The notes under the pieces: generated by a model
What the model was told of the DNA's origin: nothing
The model's database searches: none
What the model saw: only the letters and a program-made list of their open reading frames with translations
In this document: positions 1 to 11,411 of the stretch, one piece after another
Position numbering within the stretch: position 1 is the stretch's first letter
How the letters are laid out: each line of letters opens with the position of its first letter
DNA from: Adenophora triphylla var. japonica
Lineage: Eukaryota > Streptophyta > Magnoliopsida > Asterales > Campanulaceae
Length of the DNA: 64,000 nt
Direction: 5' to 3'
NCBI GenBank assembly: GCA_022495995.1
Contig: JAFEMH010007527.1
Span: forward strand, 22,421 to 86,420
Position numbers and translations under genes: made by a program

Positions 1-1000
1 AACCAAGTAGGTCTTGATTTTCTCGAAAGCCGTCTGGCACTCCTGAGTCCCATTTGATGTCGGCATTCTTTTTCATCGGCTTGAACATGGGCTCGCGAGA
101 GATGTCAACCGGGTTGATGAAGCGACCGATGTATCAAGTCTTCCCATGAAGCTTTTCACTGTCAGTGGTTTGAGGCGGCTTCATGTCGATGATGGCCTTG
201 ATTTTCCTGGGATCGGCTTCGATACCTCTTTTCGTAACCATGTACCCCAAGACCTTGCCGCGCTTGACGCCGAAGGTGCACTTTGCCGGGTTCAACCTCA
301 TGGAGTGTTTTCCGAGTCTGTTGAAGAACTTCCTCAGATCTCGTCATGTCCGCATGTCCGATCCCTTGAGTGGATGATCATGTCGTCGACATATACTTCG
401 ATTTCTTTGTGAATCATGTCATGGAAGAGGGCGCTGCAGCTCACGGCCCGGTAAGTAGCCCCAAATGTTTCTTAGACCGAACGGCATGACCGTGTAACGC
501 ATGTCCCCCATGGAGTGGTGAAGGCGCCTTGGCCTGATCCTCCTCGGACATCTTGATCTGGTTGTATCCAAAGAAACCCGTCCACGAAGGACTTTACTTC
601 AAATTTGCCGTGGTGTCGACCAAAGATGTCGATGTTAGGCAATGGGAAATCATCCTGTAGGGCTGGCCTTGTTGAGATCCCAAAATCCACACAAAGATCT
701 GACCTTTCCATTGGCCTTGGTGACCGTCACGATGTTGGAGAGCCAAGTCGGGTACTCAATCACTCTGATGAAACCAACTCGAGCATTTTCTCAATTTCTT
801 CTTTGACTTGCAAGGACCACTCTGGCTTGATCTTGCGCAGCCTTCGTTTGATGTGCTTGGATTCTGGATCCAGGGGAATTCTGTGCTCCACGATTGAGGG
901 ATCGAGTCCTGGCATGTCCCGATATGACCAGGCGAACACGTCAACATACTCCCGAGGAGGTTTATCGTGGCTTCCTTTTCGCATCGGCGAAGAAACCGCC
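1..1000 (-). pseudogene. reverse transcriptase fragment of the Ogre-like element
   Basis: Reverse transcriptase copies the element RNA to cDNA. On the minus strand the N-terminal part (about 984-760) reads DVFAWSYRDMPGLDPSIVEH followed by HRIPLDP, the usual entry to plant gypsy RT. The catalytic motif reads YVDDMII near 375-400. The thumb/RNase H side (IGRFINPVDISREPMFK) appears near 133-80. Frameshifts separate these pieces, so no single frame spans the domain. It is cut by the window edge, and RNase H and integrase are expected further left. Confidence 0.8.
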
Positions 1001-2080
1001 CACTTGTGTCTCTTTAGGCTCTTGCACCGACCCTGTGTTCACTTTGGTCATAACCTCTTCGGCAGCCGGGCCCGGTTGTCCTCTGGTCAACTACACGCTC
1101 GAGAACTTCTTTAATGTATTGTTCGTTTAATGTGTCTCGCTTCTTTATCAATTGAGTTATTAACGTCTTTTAAGTTGTTTGTTAACTTATCGCTGTTAAA
1201 GTGGCAATGAGAGGATACTCCGAAAGGTCGACTTTTCATTACACAAGAACGGAATACATGATTGGCTACAACATTATAGTCCTCCGGCGTAAGGCCGTTG
1301 GATGACTCGCAGGACTGGACTCGACAAGGACTCGACTCAAAGGGTTTGAGACCGGGTTTAGGGAGATGTGGGTGCGGGCCCGGCTTTGTCTTCCATTTCG
1401 CCCGGCTTGCCCTTGGTCCGGTGAAAGTTACCCAATTCTTCAGGCATTGCTGGATGCTTGAGGAGGGTGCGGGGATCGAGAGGCTTGGCTCCCGCTGTCC
1501 CTATCATGGCGATCATGCTTTGTTGTCTGAGCCCCGCCGATCAAGTTGGGCAACTCCATGACTTCTTCAAACACTCTGTAGAGCCGGGTCCACCGAGAGC
1601 GTCTTCTATGAATTCCGGTTCCTTCGCTTTGGATTTACCGTCTCGAATGTGGCCTCGGCGGCTGATCCGAACAACTTGTTTCCCATGGAGAGTACCCCGA
1701 GTTGCTCCTCCAAGTCTCTGGGATTCCCTTGAATGTGTACTCATGCTGGATCGTGGTGGCAGCTTGGTCCAGTGTAGAGCCGTGATGTCGAGGAACGCTC
1801 CTTATCGGATTAGCTTTGAGTCCTCTCAAACGCTTGAGGTCCCGTGCTAGCTGTTCCATTCTTTCCGTAGTCTTGGCGTTGACTATCCTCGCTTCTTTCT
1901 CATCTTCATCAGCTTCCACCGTCGGTCCCCTCGCCCGCCGTTTGCTCGGCCGTCGGTCCCCTCGATTCTGCTGCGGTTCATTGTCGGTCCCCTCGCTCTT
2001 GTCGGTTCCCTGTTGGTCCCCTCGCCCGCCGTCGGTTCCGCTATCGGTCCCCCAGCTCTCGGTTCCCTTGGTGAAGTAAT
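1001..2080 (-). other. degenerate spacer between protease and RT
   Basis: No continuous reading frame survives here. A short charged segment on the minus strand (about 1919-1820, TERMEQLARDLKRLRG) looks like a coiled coil of the kind found near gag N-termini, which would be out of place between protease and RT. Positions 1921-2060 contain imperfect repeats of gtcggtcccctcgcccgcc. This may be decayed linker or rearranged sequence; I cannot assign a function. Confidence 0.4.
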
Positions 2081-2088
2081 GAGCGAGG

Positions 2089-2361
2089 TCAAAGCCGTAA
2101 GGCCGAGATTGGGTGTGCCGTCGAGGTTCCCCTTGTGGGCCGCCGCCTTGGTGCGGGCGAGCCTTTTGTCTTCCTTGATGTCACCGGTGTTGGCACGTAG
2201 CCAAGCCCCTGGACCGTGGTGTGGTCCTTGACTTCAATACCTCTGTGTGGGCCTTGCAGCCTTTTGTCGAGCCCCACCCCGGGATGAAGTTCATGAGTTT
2301 CATCATCCTCATGGCGGGAGGAATCTCGATCGTGAGACAAAGTGGAAGGTCCACATTGCAT
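2089..2361 (-). pseudogene. G-patch-like linker of the Ogre-like polyprotein
   Basis: The minus-strand frame contains HPGVGLDKRLQG followed by QGLGYVP. This matches the glycine pattern (GxGLGxxxQG ... GLGY) seen between protease and RT in Ogre-type elements, which resembles a G-patch nucleic-acid-binding motif. It lies directly downstream of the protease segment at 2412-3277 and upstream of RT, the expected position. The segment is bounded by frame breaks. Confidence 0.6.
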
Positions 2362-2411
2362 ATTTGGATCTTGGAGGTCTCCGCAGTGAATCCGTTAATG
2401 GCATGTCATCA

Positions 2412-3277
2412 TTATGCTTGATTTCCAAGACCGGAATGTCGTTGGTGCCGGGTCCCCTCGGTGGTGACACCGTCGCCGTAGACCGTGGTTAGCTCGTTGC
2501 CTTGCATGAACTTGAGGCACCGATGAAGAGTGGATGCCACGCCATTGATTTGATGCAGCCAGTGGACGCCCAGATGGTCTGTGAAAGTGATTGGAATGTC
2601 CAATACTTGGAATTCGGTGGGGATCACCCGCTTACGAACCGTATGTTAAGAGTAGCAACCCCGAGAACCGTACGGAAGTAGAGTCATAGGCCTTGACAAA
2701 GTGTGGATCAAGGCTTAAGATCTGTGGGCTTGATGTCAAGCAGTCCATCATCTTGGCGGGCAAGACATTCATTCCGGAACCTCCGTCTACTAACACGCGA
2801 GGAAGACGACGCTCGTCCAAATTTGACCGTGATGTAAAGCGGCTCATTGTGATCGCCCCCAAATTTTGGAAGATCCAAATCTGTGAAGGTGATAATGTTG
2901 CCATAGTGGATGTTACCAATCATCCGAATGACTTCATCCGGGGTTGCAAGGCCCACGGGGACCATGGTACGGGCCGTGCTTTCCTCTAGCTTGAGCTTGT
3001 GAGGATAAGAGGATGTGAGCAGAGACCAAAGGGAAATGTTCGCCCGAGTCCGCTTGAGCCGAGTGAGGATCGGGTCCTCTTTCAAGGAACTTGCGTCATG
3101 GGCCGGCCGGACCGCACTGCTCCGTCGGCTTTTGGTGGCCTTAGGTGGTAATGCATGGATTTGACCCGATCGGGTTAGAACGCCGACATCGTTTGGTCCC
3201 TTCGAACAGCCGCTCCGAGTTGAGCCATAGTTAGAGGAGGATTCCTCGTAGCATAGGGCCATATGCGTCTTCCTCAA
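2412..3277 (-). pseudogene. retrotransposon aspartic protease, copy nearest RT
   Basis: The protease would process the Gag-Pol polyprotein. Upstream in frame are LTRSGQIHALPP and ISLWSLLTSS, the conserved gag-protease linker of Ogre-like elements. Then come IHYGNIITFTDLDLP and the active-site segment LVDGGSGMNVLP (about 2815-2780). A frame break near 2640 separates the second half (VLDIPITFTDHLGVHWLHQ). This copy sits in the normal place before the G-patch-like linker and RT. A second related protease segment lies at 5665-6249. Confidence 0.75.
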
Positions 3278-3497
3278 CTCATTGATTGTGGATGAATTCC
3301 GGGAGCTTCGGCAGCTTGACGGATTCTCGTCCCGTGATACCGGCTTGGGTGCCTCTCGCGGGGAGGTAGCCTACGCTTGACGCAGCTTGTTCGAACGTCG
3401 CGCACAAAGCTGGTTGCCTCGAATTGAACCGTGCGTTGCTGACCCTCCTGGGAGGTTGGAGAGTTCTCGGCTCAAGCGAACGGTCTCCTTGATCTCT

Positions 3498-5564
3498 TCA
3501 CGGTATATCGCGTTCCTTTCCTTCTTGCTGAGCATACTCAGTGCGATCCTGAGTTCGGGTCCGGCGATACTCGTGGTTGGCTAGTTTTCCTCCACTGCGG
3601 GCCCAGATCAACCTTCTTGCAATGGAGCTCGCGTCGAGAGTTAATGCCTGCGTTTCTTCCCATGTGAGAATAGCCGGTGCTTCTTTGAAGCTAACGTGCG
3701 GCGGTCTAGGTAAACCTCCATTGGGGAGAGTTTTCTTCTCTCGCTTTATCTCGAGTGGCGGGTATGTCGGAAGGTGAGTACACGGCTTCCCGAACATCTG
3801 CCCATGTGACCGGTTGCCGTCCCAGTTGATCGTTTCGTAAACGAAGGCCGTAGATTGTGGAATTTCCCGAGTAGTTGCTCGAGACGAATTTCCATCCCCC
3901 TCCTATTTTTAAATAGACCTTCCTCCCTGAGTTGGCCTTTCAATTTGAGTGAGGAGATGATCCGTTCCCATGCTCCCAGGACCCTCGGGAGTCCGGTTTT
4001 GTTGACTTCATGCCCGGCTTGGAAGAGAATGGTTTCATCGTCTTCATCGTCGCTTTCACAGAGAACTTGCTTTCCTCGGGAAGGTAAGCGCCGGGATTCG
4101 TTTCCGCCGTGTCGTTCCATCTCCTAGGTCATCGGGACCGTTGACCACCCTCGTCGGCAGAGGGGTTGGATGAGAACAGACGGTAGTCCGGGAAGTTGCC
4201 ATGGGCAAAACTCCCGAGGTCGAACCGGTCTAGAGTGGCCTCTAGCTTTCTGTCCGAAGCCGCCCGTGACACTTTAAGGGCTTGGTCCCCGTAGGTCTTT
4301 CGAGCTTGGTCTTCGTCCCAAAGACGACTTTCTTGAGCGGCTAGCTCCATGAGAGCTTTCCTTGCGAGACCTAGGCAGCCTCCGTAGGTGCGCATCGTCC
4401 GGCTAGTGTCCGTAACCGTGATTACATTCAAATCGCCGAATGGCGGGAACACTTGGATTACATTGACGAAGGAAGTCGGACCGGGACATTCCATGCGTCC
4501 TTCCTTAATCTCGATCACCAAGAAGTTTGCCCATATCTCGCTTGATTGACCCCACGGGGGTGTTGAATTCGCAATGTTGACGGTCTCGTGGTCTCGCTTG
4601 ATCGCCAAGTCTATCAAAGCTAGCAATCGATTGGCGTGATATCTCGAATCCGGGGCCGTGACGGCTAGGAGCAGAATCGAACTAAAGCATGTTGATGCCG
4701 AGGTGGTCATTTCTGTGTCGAAAGCCGACTCGCCTTACGGGGAAGACTTTCACGATGTTTTCGGGGTGGCCGGTGGAAGCGTTCCCGAGATTGATCTCGA
4801 CTTGTAGCAGGTGAGGAGCTTGGTCTCCTTTCTTTGTTTCCCTTGGCCTTGGCGGCGCTTGAGGGTATAAGCTTGACCGACGGCACGGGCCGGTTGCCAC
4901 CGGGCCGGTACTGAAGTAGTGATGAGCTCGAGCTCGCTGCCGCGCCTCGTTTACCATGAGCAGCAATCATCGAGGGTAACCTTGGTGTTGCAGAATCGAT
5001 AACAAGGACGGGATCCTTGGCTTCATCAGATACCTGAATAGATGATATTGACGGTCGTCGTCATTCACTTGATCGAGGGATTCCTCGTTGCATGAATCAC
5101 GTGCTTCCAATTGTCGGATAGCCGTCTGTACTGACGTTGAGCTTGACAATTTCCATGGTATTGGAACCTTGGTCGTAGGTGACCCGATTGGAAGGAGTTC
5201 CGTCCTCAAAACCGAGCATGTGAATGCGGAGGTCCGCTTGCGGGTCCGCGTCCTCGACTCCGGAGAGTCCAGATTCATCGTCATCTCGATCGCTCAATCC
5301 AGGTGTATGGACGTATTGCAAGGTCAAAGTTGCGTTCTTTGGAGCAGCTAGGAAAACATCATGCTCTTCGCTGGAGAAGAGGGGTGCAGCGGGCAGTTCC
5401 TCGTGGAGGACGTCCCATACAACTTCCATGCATTCATCACGAGAATGACGGTGCTTGTTGACCTTGATCACAAAAACCTCTTCGCCTGGCGGGGCCAGAG
5501 AGTTTGTTTGGAGAATGCTGACGAATCTCCGATTGGAGACTCGGGGTTTATGTGCCCGTATCAT
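3498..5564 (-). pseudogene. unassigned ORF remnants between the two protease segments
   Basis: Several minus-strand open stretches follow one another: 5564-5097, 4966-4682, 4710-4129, 4120-3746 and 3797-3498. They show no stop-dense decay, but I recognise no catalytic motif. The 5564-5097 piece has an acidic patch (SDRDDDESG, then EDADPQAD). The 4710-4129 piece is alanine-rich and charged toward its end. They could be a second gag-like region, a host-derived insert or a lineage-specific polyprotein segment. Base composition (GC-rich) matches the flanking polyprotein, so they probably belong to the element. Confidence 0.4.
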
Positions 5565-5664
5565 GGCGATATTCGCCGTTTCCTTCCACCCGCCTCCAAG
5601 TGTTGGAAACGACAGTTGAATTTGATGTATCGGACTACTTCGTGGTCCGCCCGCTCGAGTACGT

Positions 5665-6249
5665 TTACATAGTTAGCATCTCCGGACTCGAGGGATTCTG
5701 ATGAGATTTGCCCCGATAGTCCCTTGGTTGATTCGAAGGAGGTAACCCCGGTGCCTGAGTGCGGACACGTTTGGCTACTGTCTCGGCTTCGTTTCCTATG
5801 AGGAAACTGTCCCCTCGGATGACTTCAAGATCTCCCTGTCGGTTGATGAACTTGACGCATTGATGGAGAGTGGAAGCTATGGCCTTCATGTGGTGTAGCC
5901 AAGGGCGTCCCAAAAGAGCTGTGAACTCGGATGGAATGTCCATCACGTGGAATTTTGCTGGCACCATTTGGGTTTCGAACCAAAGTTCCAGAGTCACTGT
6001 CCCCAGGATGGGACGAGACGAGTTGTCATAGGCCTTGATAGTCCGAGTAGACGGTATCAAATGGCTTTCATGGATGCGGAGAGCTCGCATCATGCTGAGA
6101 GGGAGAACATTAACGGCTGACCCGTTATCTACCAATACTCCGGGGAGTGATATGGTGTTGAGTTTGAGAGTGATGTACAGAGCTTCGTTGTGCCCCGAGG
6201 CGTCTCTCGGTAAGTCTTCATCACGTAATGTGATCATGCCGCCATACAA
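5665..6249 (-). pseudogene. retrotransposon aspartic protease, copy nearest gag
   Basis: The frame reads YGGMITLRDEDLPRDASGHN, then LVDNGSAVNVLP with the catalytic Asp, then VMDIPSEFTALLGRPWLHH. The same landmarks occur in the same order in the segment at 2412-3277, with clearly diverged sequence, so two protease-like domains lie in one element. This one follows gag directly. It is the longest uninterrupted protease frame in the element (194 codons). Which copy was the working protease cannot be told from sequence alone. Confidence 0.75.
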
Positions 6250-6841
6250 ACGGGAGTCGTAGATCTCGTCTCTATCCGTAGAAGGAGAGTCATCCAGCCC
6301 ATCCGTTTCCTGTCTTCCTCTTGCGAGGTAAAGCCTTTGCCGGAACCTCGTGAGTATGTTGAGGCCGCCCGTGGCGGTTGCCGCCCTTGGTTAGCACATT
6401 GATCGAGTGCGATCGCTAAGCCGACCTTGATCTTCCTTTACCGGTCCGGCTCAAGCCGGACAAGTTGAATCTTGGCCGATCCCGCGGAGGGTTAGACTTC
6501 CGACCGGCAAGCAAGACTATCAAGATCCGAGGTATTTCGGTGTTCCGTGGTCTCGACTCCGGTTTCACTGGACTTTTCGGCTTTCCCACCCCTCGTCCGC
6601 TCTAGAGCCGCATGGCTCCTCGGAGGCAAAGAGGACTCCGGCCGGAGTACAAGACGTAGTAGTCGAACCTCCCGGAGGGTTCACCAAGTGTACCTACACC
6701 GGTATCTCCGGCTCGTATCTTTCTCTCGATTCTTTGTTGAGAGGATTTCTTCTTCGTTTCCTCGGAGGATTGCTCCTGACAGCTTTCTCGAGACTCGTAC
6801 TGTGCAAAGTGAGGCCACAAACATCGTAGCCGATGTGAACA

Positions 6842-8285
6842 TTAGAGGAGGATCCAAATTGAAAGAGGCGGAGAAACCGGTTTTGTAGCACACTTCTTGG
6901 GCACCCACTCAATGGAGTTCACGCCTGTTATTATTCGAAAAGGGATTCCCGATCGTATTGGGCCCACGGGGCGCTCTAACTTGCCTTCTTCTATCAAGTT
7001 CTGGATTTCGTATCGTAACCCCAAACAGCTTGTCGTGGTATGGCCGTGATACCGATGGAAGGCGCAGTATTTGCTCTTGTCCGCATTGGCTACGGGAACT
7101 TTGGGTTTGTAATTGGCCACGGGCCTAAGGAGACCCTCCTTGATTAGCCCTTCCAAAGATCTTGCTCAATGGCATGTCCAACTTATCGAAGTGTACGGCA
7201 GCCGCCCGAGTAGAACCGCCGCTTTGTGGGACCTGGTTTTCGTTACCCGACCGTTGTCCCCGATGGACGTAGTTGACGCACGTATCTTTCCCTTTGCCGG
7301 GGGCCGGTGCAGATTGAATGCACTGTTGAGCGGTATCTCGTACGGCCGTGCAAGAGCCAACTTTTCCTTGAGATCCTTCTCGAACCGTGAGCCGGCATTG
7401 ACCATGGCCCGAGATCCGGGAAGAAATTGTGACCGATGAGAGTTCGATGGACGGTCTCAAGCAAGACTTGAAGATCCGCATCCGTTCGTCTTTGGAGAGT
7501 GGCTCCATGATTTCGGAGAGTTTCCAGCTCCATCTCTTGTAGAATTCCCCAACACTTTCATCCGCTTTCGCTCGGTGGTGATTAAGTCCTCGCGACTTGT
7601 TTCCCACTCTAAGTTGGATCCGTACTGCCTGTGAAGATGTTACTGATCTGTTCCCTGTGTGTGGCGATCCGCAGCTTGACCCTCGAAACCATCGTAATGC
7701 CGAGCTGAGCGTATGCCGGAAGTGGTCGGCCATTTGCCGGAGGGTTGCTCCTTTTGCTCTCATGCCGAGAACGTAAGTGTCGACGTGCGTTTGAGGACAT
7801 TCGGTTCCATCGAATCGGTCCATCTCCGGCATTCCGAACTTGGCAGGAGAGGCGTGACCATTCCCGAATCTCGTGGATTTGAGCGTTTCTCGCTTTGAGC
7901 CGCTCATGGTGGCTTTCTGTGTCTTTCATCCGCTCGACCATCCAGTGCTAAGGTTGGGTCCAGCTGGTGGGACCGTGAGGCTCGGCGCCGGTGCTACCAC
8001 GTGAGCGGTAGTGATTGGAGGTGGAAGGCTTGGTATATGAGAATATATGGGAGCCTTTTCTCGAATCAGACGGGGTTTGTCCCCGGTGTTTAGGGATTCG
8101 TGTATAGGCAACGGGACGAACCCGGGAGGGTACCGAGGGATATTGGCATCTCGAGATGGTCCAAATGGGTGCGCCGGTGATATTGAGTGATGGGTGTAGC
8201 ACCTGGCCGACCAAAATTGACAGGTTGCTCCGAGAGGTGGCAACATGGAGCCTAGGTCGGCCAAGTTTCCTTGGTTGGAAGGCAT
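6842..8285 (-). pseudogene. gag polyprotein remnants with zinc-knuckle-like motif
   Basis: Gag forms the particle that packages the RNA. The N-terminal stretch (8285-7926) is proline-rich (NIPRYPPGFVPLPIHES). The central part (7907-7125) has the gag core: MDRFDGTECPQTHVDTYV, QMADHFRHTLSSALRWF and SVGEFYKRWSWKLSEI. The C-terminal part (7156-6842) has the zinc-knuckle variant YCAFHRYHGHTTTSC used by Tat elements in place of a CCHC box. At least two frame breaks separate the pieces. Gag lies about 1.5 kb downstream of the PBS. Confidence 0.8.
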
Positions 8286-8689
8286 CCCGTAAGTTGGCGG
8301 GGGAGGAACCCGATTGAAGGTTTGGTGAACTGGTTTTGGGGAATCGTCATCCTCTACCAGACAAAAGTACCGTCTCGACCTGGGATAGCCGCTATACCAC
8401 GCTCATTCGTAAGCCGTACCACGAAATTCCGCCGATCTTCTTCGCCTCTTGTGAACCTCACAAGCCCGGATGGCTTCTTCCAATGTCATATACATTACCG
8501 ATGGCGGGGGTCCTTCCCCGTCACGATTTCTCGGTGAGCTAGACATGTCGGAAATACCGGCCGAGGGAACCGAGGGAACCGAAGAACCTGCTCGACGCCG
8601 CCGTTATCGTGATCCCGGCAAGGCGCCGACCCGGAAATCAACCACTTTCTCGCTCGCCGCAGGGAACGAAAGGAAGGGTTTAGGCTTCT

Positions 8690-9810
8690 AAAAGGGTATT
8701 TGGCTCAAGGTTTTCGGGCTTGTGCAATGTGCGCTACCGATTAAAGTTTACTTAAAGCGCGTTTTCTCAGAGTCCTAATTGGTTGGAAAAGAGCGTGTCT
8801 TCTTTTTCGCAACTAATCCTAGAGCTCTAATCAGTGGATCTCGTCACTACGCTTATAATCCCCTCGTTTCCATTGTAGATCATCTTTCTCAGGACGGACT
8901 ATCCCGAGCGAGGTCTGATAAGGCAAGCGAGTTCCACCGACAAAGGAAAAAGTGAACTTAAGGCTAGCTGATCACGCAAACTTTCGACGTGTGCGGCGTA
9001 CGGGCCACGGTCGAGGTCAACGTCCTTAAGTTAAGGCGGGAGTCGTGCCAAAATTTGGGCATGACCTCTCCTGACTCGCTTGTGCGAGAGACCTTTAGCT
9101 TTTAGCGTTGGCCAAGTTGTGGCTGGCACGGTACATATGGCGAGGTTTGGTGACACGGCGTCACATTGAACCTTCGGGTATATTTTTCGGCAGAGCTCCG
9201 CGTCAAAGTCAAGGCTGAAGGGCTCAAAGACTTCGGGTCGGGAACGACCTTTGGTCTCAAACTCTCGAGCTTGACTCGGAGCGGGGCCCGGCGTAAAAAA
9301 CATACACTTAGGCTTTATGACACGAGCTAAGCCAAAAACCAACCGAGGTCTTGGACAAAGTGTGACACAAAGGAGTGCATGGCTTACACGGGCTAGGATG
9401 GGATGTTTGGGACGACCCCGTGCGCCCCCGAAAGGCATCTGGCAGGCCAATCGGAGTGCAACTGATAAGGCCATCCCGGGTTAGGGACGTAGTGTGCAGT
9501 GTACCGAGGCAGCAAGTGCACGTAGTGTGCGGTCACTAAAATTCTTTTTTTTCTGAGTAAAACAGAGATTTTTTTCAGAATGTGTCTTAAAGAATTTATG
9601 ATGCACAGTTCAAAAGACAGCATGAAAATCAAACATGAATGGGAATGCACAAACATGGTAAGATTTTGAAAAGTTGACAATGTAATGCCTTTTGAAAAAA
9701 ACCGTTCGAGGTTTAAAGTCACACACACGAAAACGAGGAAGGGTAAACGAAAGTTTGACCCACGGAAGGCTTTTTAGAAAACATTGGCAGTTTTGAAAAA
9801 AGTATCTTTT
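8690..9810 (-). other. 5' untranslated leader of the Ogre-like element
   Basis: The stretch between the PBS and gag has no convincing reading frame. Ogre elements often carry an extra ORF1 in this position, but I see no long frame that fits. The half next to the PBS is richer in A and T than the gag side. Confidence 0.45.
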
Positions 9811-9827
9811 CCCCAGCGGAGTCGCCA
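9811..9827 (-). promoter_or_regulatory. primer-binding site of the Ogre-like element
   Basis: The minus strand reads TGGCGACTCCGCTGGGG, two bases inside the LTR end (spacer GT). This is the characteristic PBS sequence of plant Tat/Ogre elements and fixes the LTR boundary at 9830. Confidence 0.85.
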
Positions 9828-10297
9828 ACTGAAATTACCCGATCTTTTTCGCGCGCGGGGGCGCGGCGGAAAAGGCGGTTGTCTTTCGCGGGGGGTTGGT
9901 GTCTGAGACCTCGCTTCACGGGAAGGAGCAGAATGAGGAGTCGCCACGCGGTTTTGTATTTTGAGCCCAAACGTTGAGAAACGGCTATTGCGAAAAATGG
10001 TGTCGTTTTTATTGGTAGCAAAAACTTAGGAAAAGGCTTTTGAAAACGGGGATCATTTTTATTGGCAGCAAAAACGAGTAAAAAGCTTTTTAGTACCGTA
10101 GATTGTTAGGTTCGGAGGTCAAAGTTACGTTTTCTGGTAGAGTATGACGAGATCGCCCGAAACGCCTCGCATGACGAGTCTTTCTACCTTTCTCGAAATC
10201 GTGTGTGTGTGTGTGTGTCTTTTGAAATGGGGGCTTGAATGACAAGCTTAATCTTGGTTTGAATGTCAAACGTTGATTAGGTGACTTTTGAAAAGAC

Positions 10298-10486
10298 GAG
10301 CGTTTGAATGACAAACGTCGGTTTGAGTTGAAATGAGCGTTTGCGTGGCAAACGTCGACTTTGAGTTGAAATGAGCGTTTGCGTGGCAAACGTCGACTTT
10401 GAGTTGAAATGAGCGTTTGCGTGGCAAACGTCGACTTTGAGTTGAAATGAGCGTTTGCGTGGCAAACGTCGACTTTGAGTTGAAAC
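10298..10486. repeat. 38-bp tandem repeat inside the LTR
   Basis: Five consecutive units begin at 10298 (37 bp, diverged), 10335, 10373, 10411 and 10449. The core is gagcgtttgcgtggcaaacg plus a cgactttgagttgaaat tail. Each unit holds the imperfect palindrome cgtttgcgtggcaaacg. The last four units are almost identical, which suggests recent slippage or a homogenised enhancer-like block. Confidence 0.9.
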
Positions 10487-10824
10487 GAGTCATTGTTAAC
10501 GATTTTTACGAGAAAAATGCGTATTAAATGATTTTAAGTGTCAAATGGCGGCTTTGAGTTTAAAGATGAGCATTCGGAGGCCGAACGTCATGTCGCGCGT
10601 TTTGAAAGAGAGTTCGACGGACGAACTCCGGTTTTGAACCGGGCATTACATTGTTAGCGATTTTTACGGGAAAAATGCGTATTAAATGATATGCGATCAA
10701 CGAATCGGGTTGCGACTCGAACTTTTGAAAAGTAAATACTATCACAATCCAAACGGATCGGACTTGTAAATGACAGTATTTAAAGCGGTGTCAACGGAAT
10801 CAAACGATCCGGAATCGTAAATGA

Positions 10825-10972
10825 CGATCAACGAGGCCAAACGGCTCGGAAGTGTAAATGACGATCAACGAGGCCAAAAGGCTCGGAATTGTAAATGACG
10901 ATCAACGAGGCCAAACGGCTCGGAATTGTAAATGACGATCAACGAGGCCAAACGGCTCGGAATTGTAAATGA
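10825..10972. repeat. 37-bp tandem repeat inside the LTR
   Basis: Four units begin at 10825, 10862, 10899 and 10936, each containing cgatcaacgaggccaaa followed by cggctcgga and gtaaatga. Upstream at 10740-10824 there are further diverged versions of the same motif, so the block grew from an older irregular array. Confidence 0.9.
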
Positions 10973-11403
10973 CGTAAAAGTAAACGGAACGGGGTCGGAA
11001 CGCCGTTTTAACCCGTGATTACTTCTCTTACGGAAAGAGAAGAGGATCGAGGGGCTAAAACGTATCGGACCCCGTTAGACGGAGGCGTCTACATTTTGAC
11101 AATGACGTTCGAAATGCTTATAGCGACCGGCGCGTAAACCGAGACTAACGAAAGATTCAGAGAGAGGAGTTATACCTATGGCTAGGGTCGACTCCTTTGG
11201 CTCGGGAGGTGTGCACGGGACACGGAAAGTTATTCGAAAGGTTGTTTCGAAGTTGTAGGGTGCGTATTTGATCGAAATACGAAGGTTTCACGCGAATCGA
11301 GACAAAACGGGAGCTCGTAAGGGGTGGAAACCAGCTTTGGACCGTGGGGTATGTGAGTTTTTGGTGTTTTTTCATCCTCCTTTGCCTTTTGACAAAGAAC
11401 TTC

Positions 11404-11411
11404 TATTTATA
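11404..11411 (-). promoter_or_regulatory. TATA box of the Ogre-like LTR
   Basis: The minus strand reads CCCTATAAATAGAAG, a strong plant TATA context. It lies about 530 bp from the LTR 5' end and points toward gag, so transcription would start in the LTR at about 11370. Confidence 0.7.

Noticed and set aside
605..1114. Plus-strand ORF of 169 codons opposite RT
   Set aside because: It is the shadow of the RT reading frame on the other strand.
9031..9474. 147-codon minus-strand ORF in the gypsy leader as an Ogre ORF1
   Set aside because: It is low-complexity in character, shows no recognised motif and lies in the untranslated leader; I could not support it as a gene.
10266..10493. Repetitive minus-strand ORF
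   Set aside because: It follows the 38-bp tandem repeat in the LTR and has no independent coding support.
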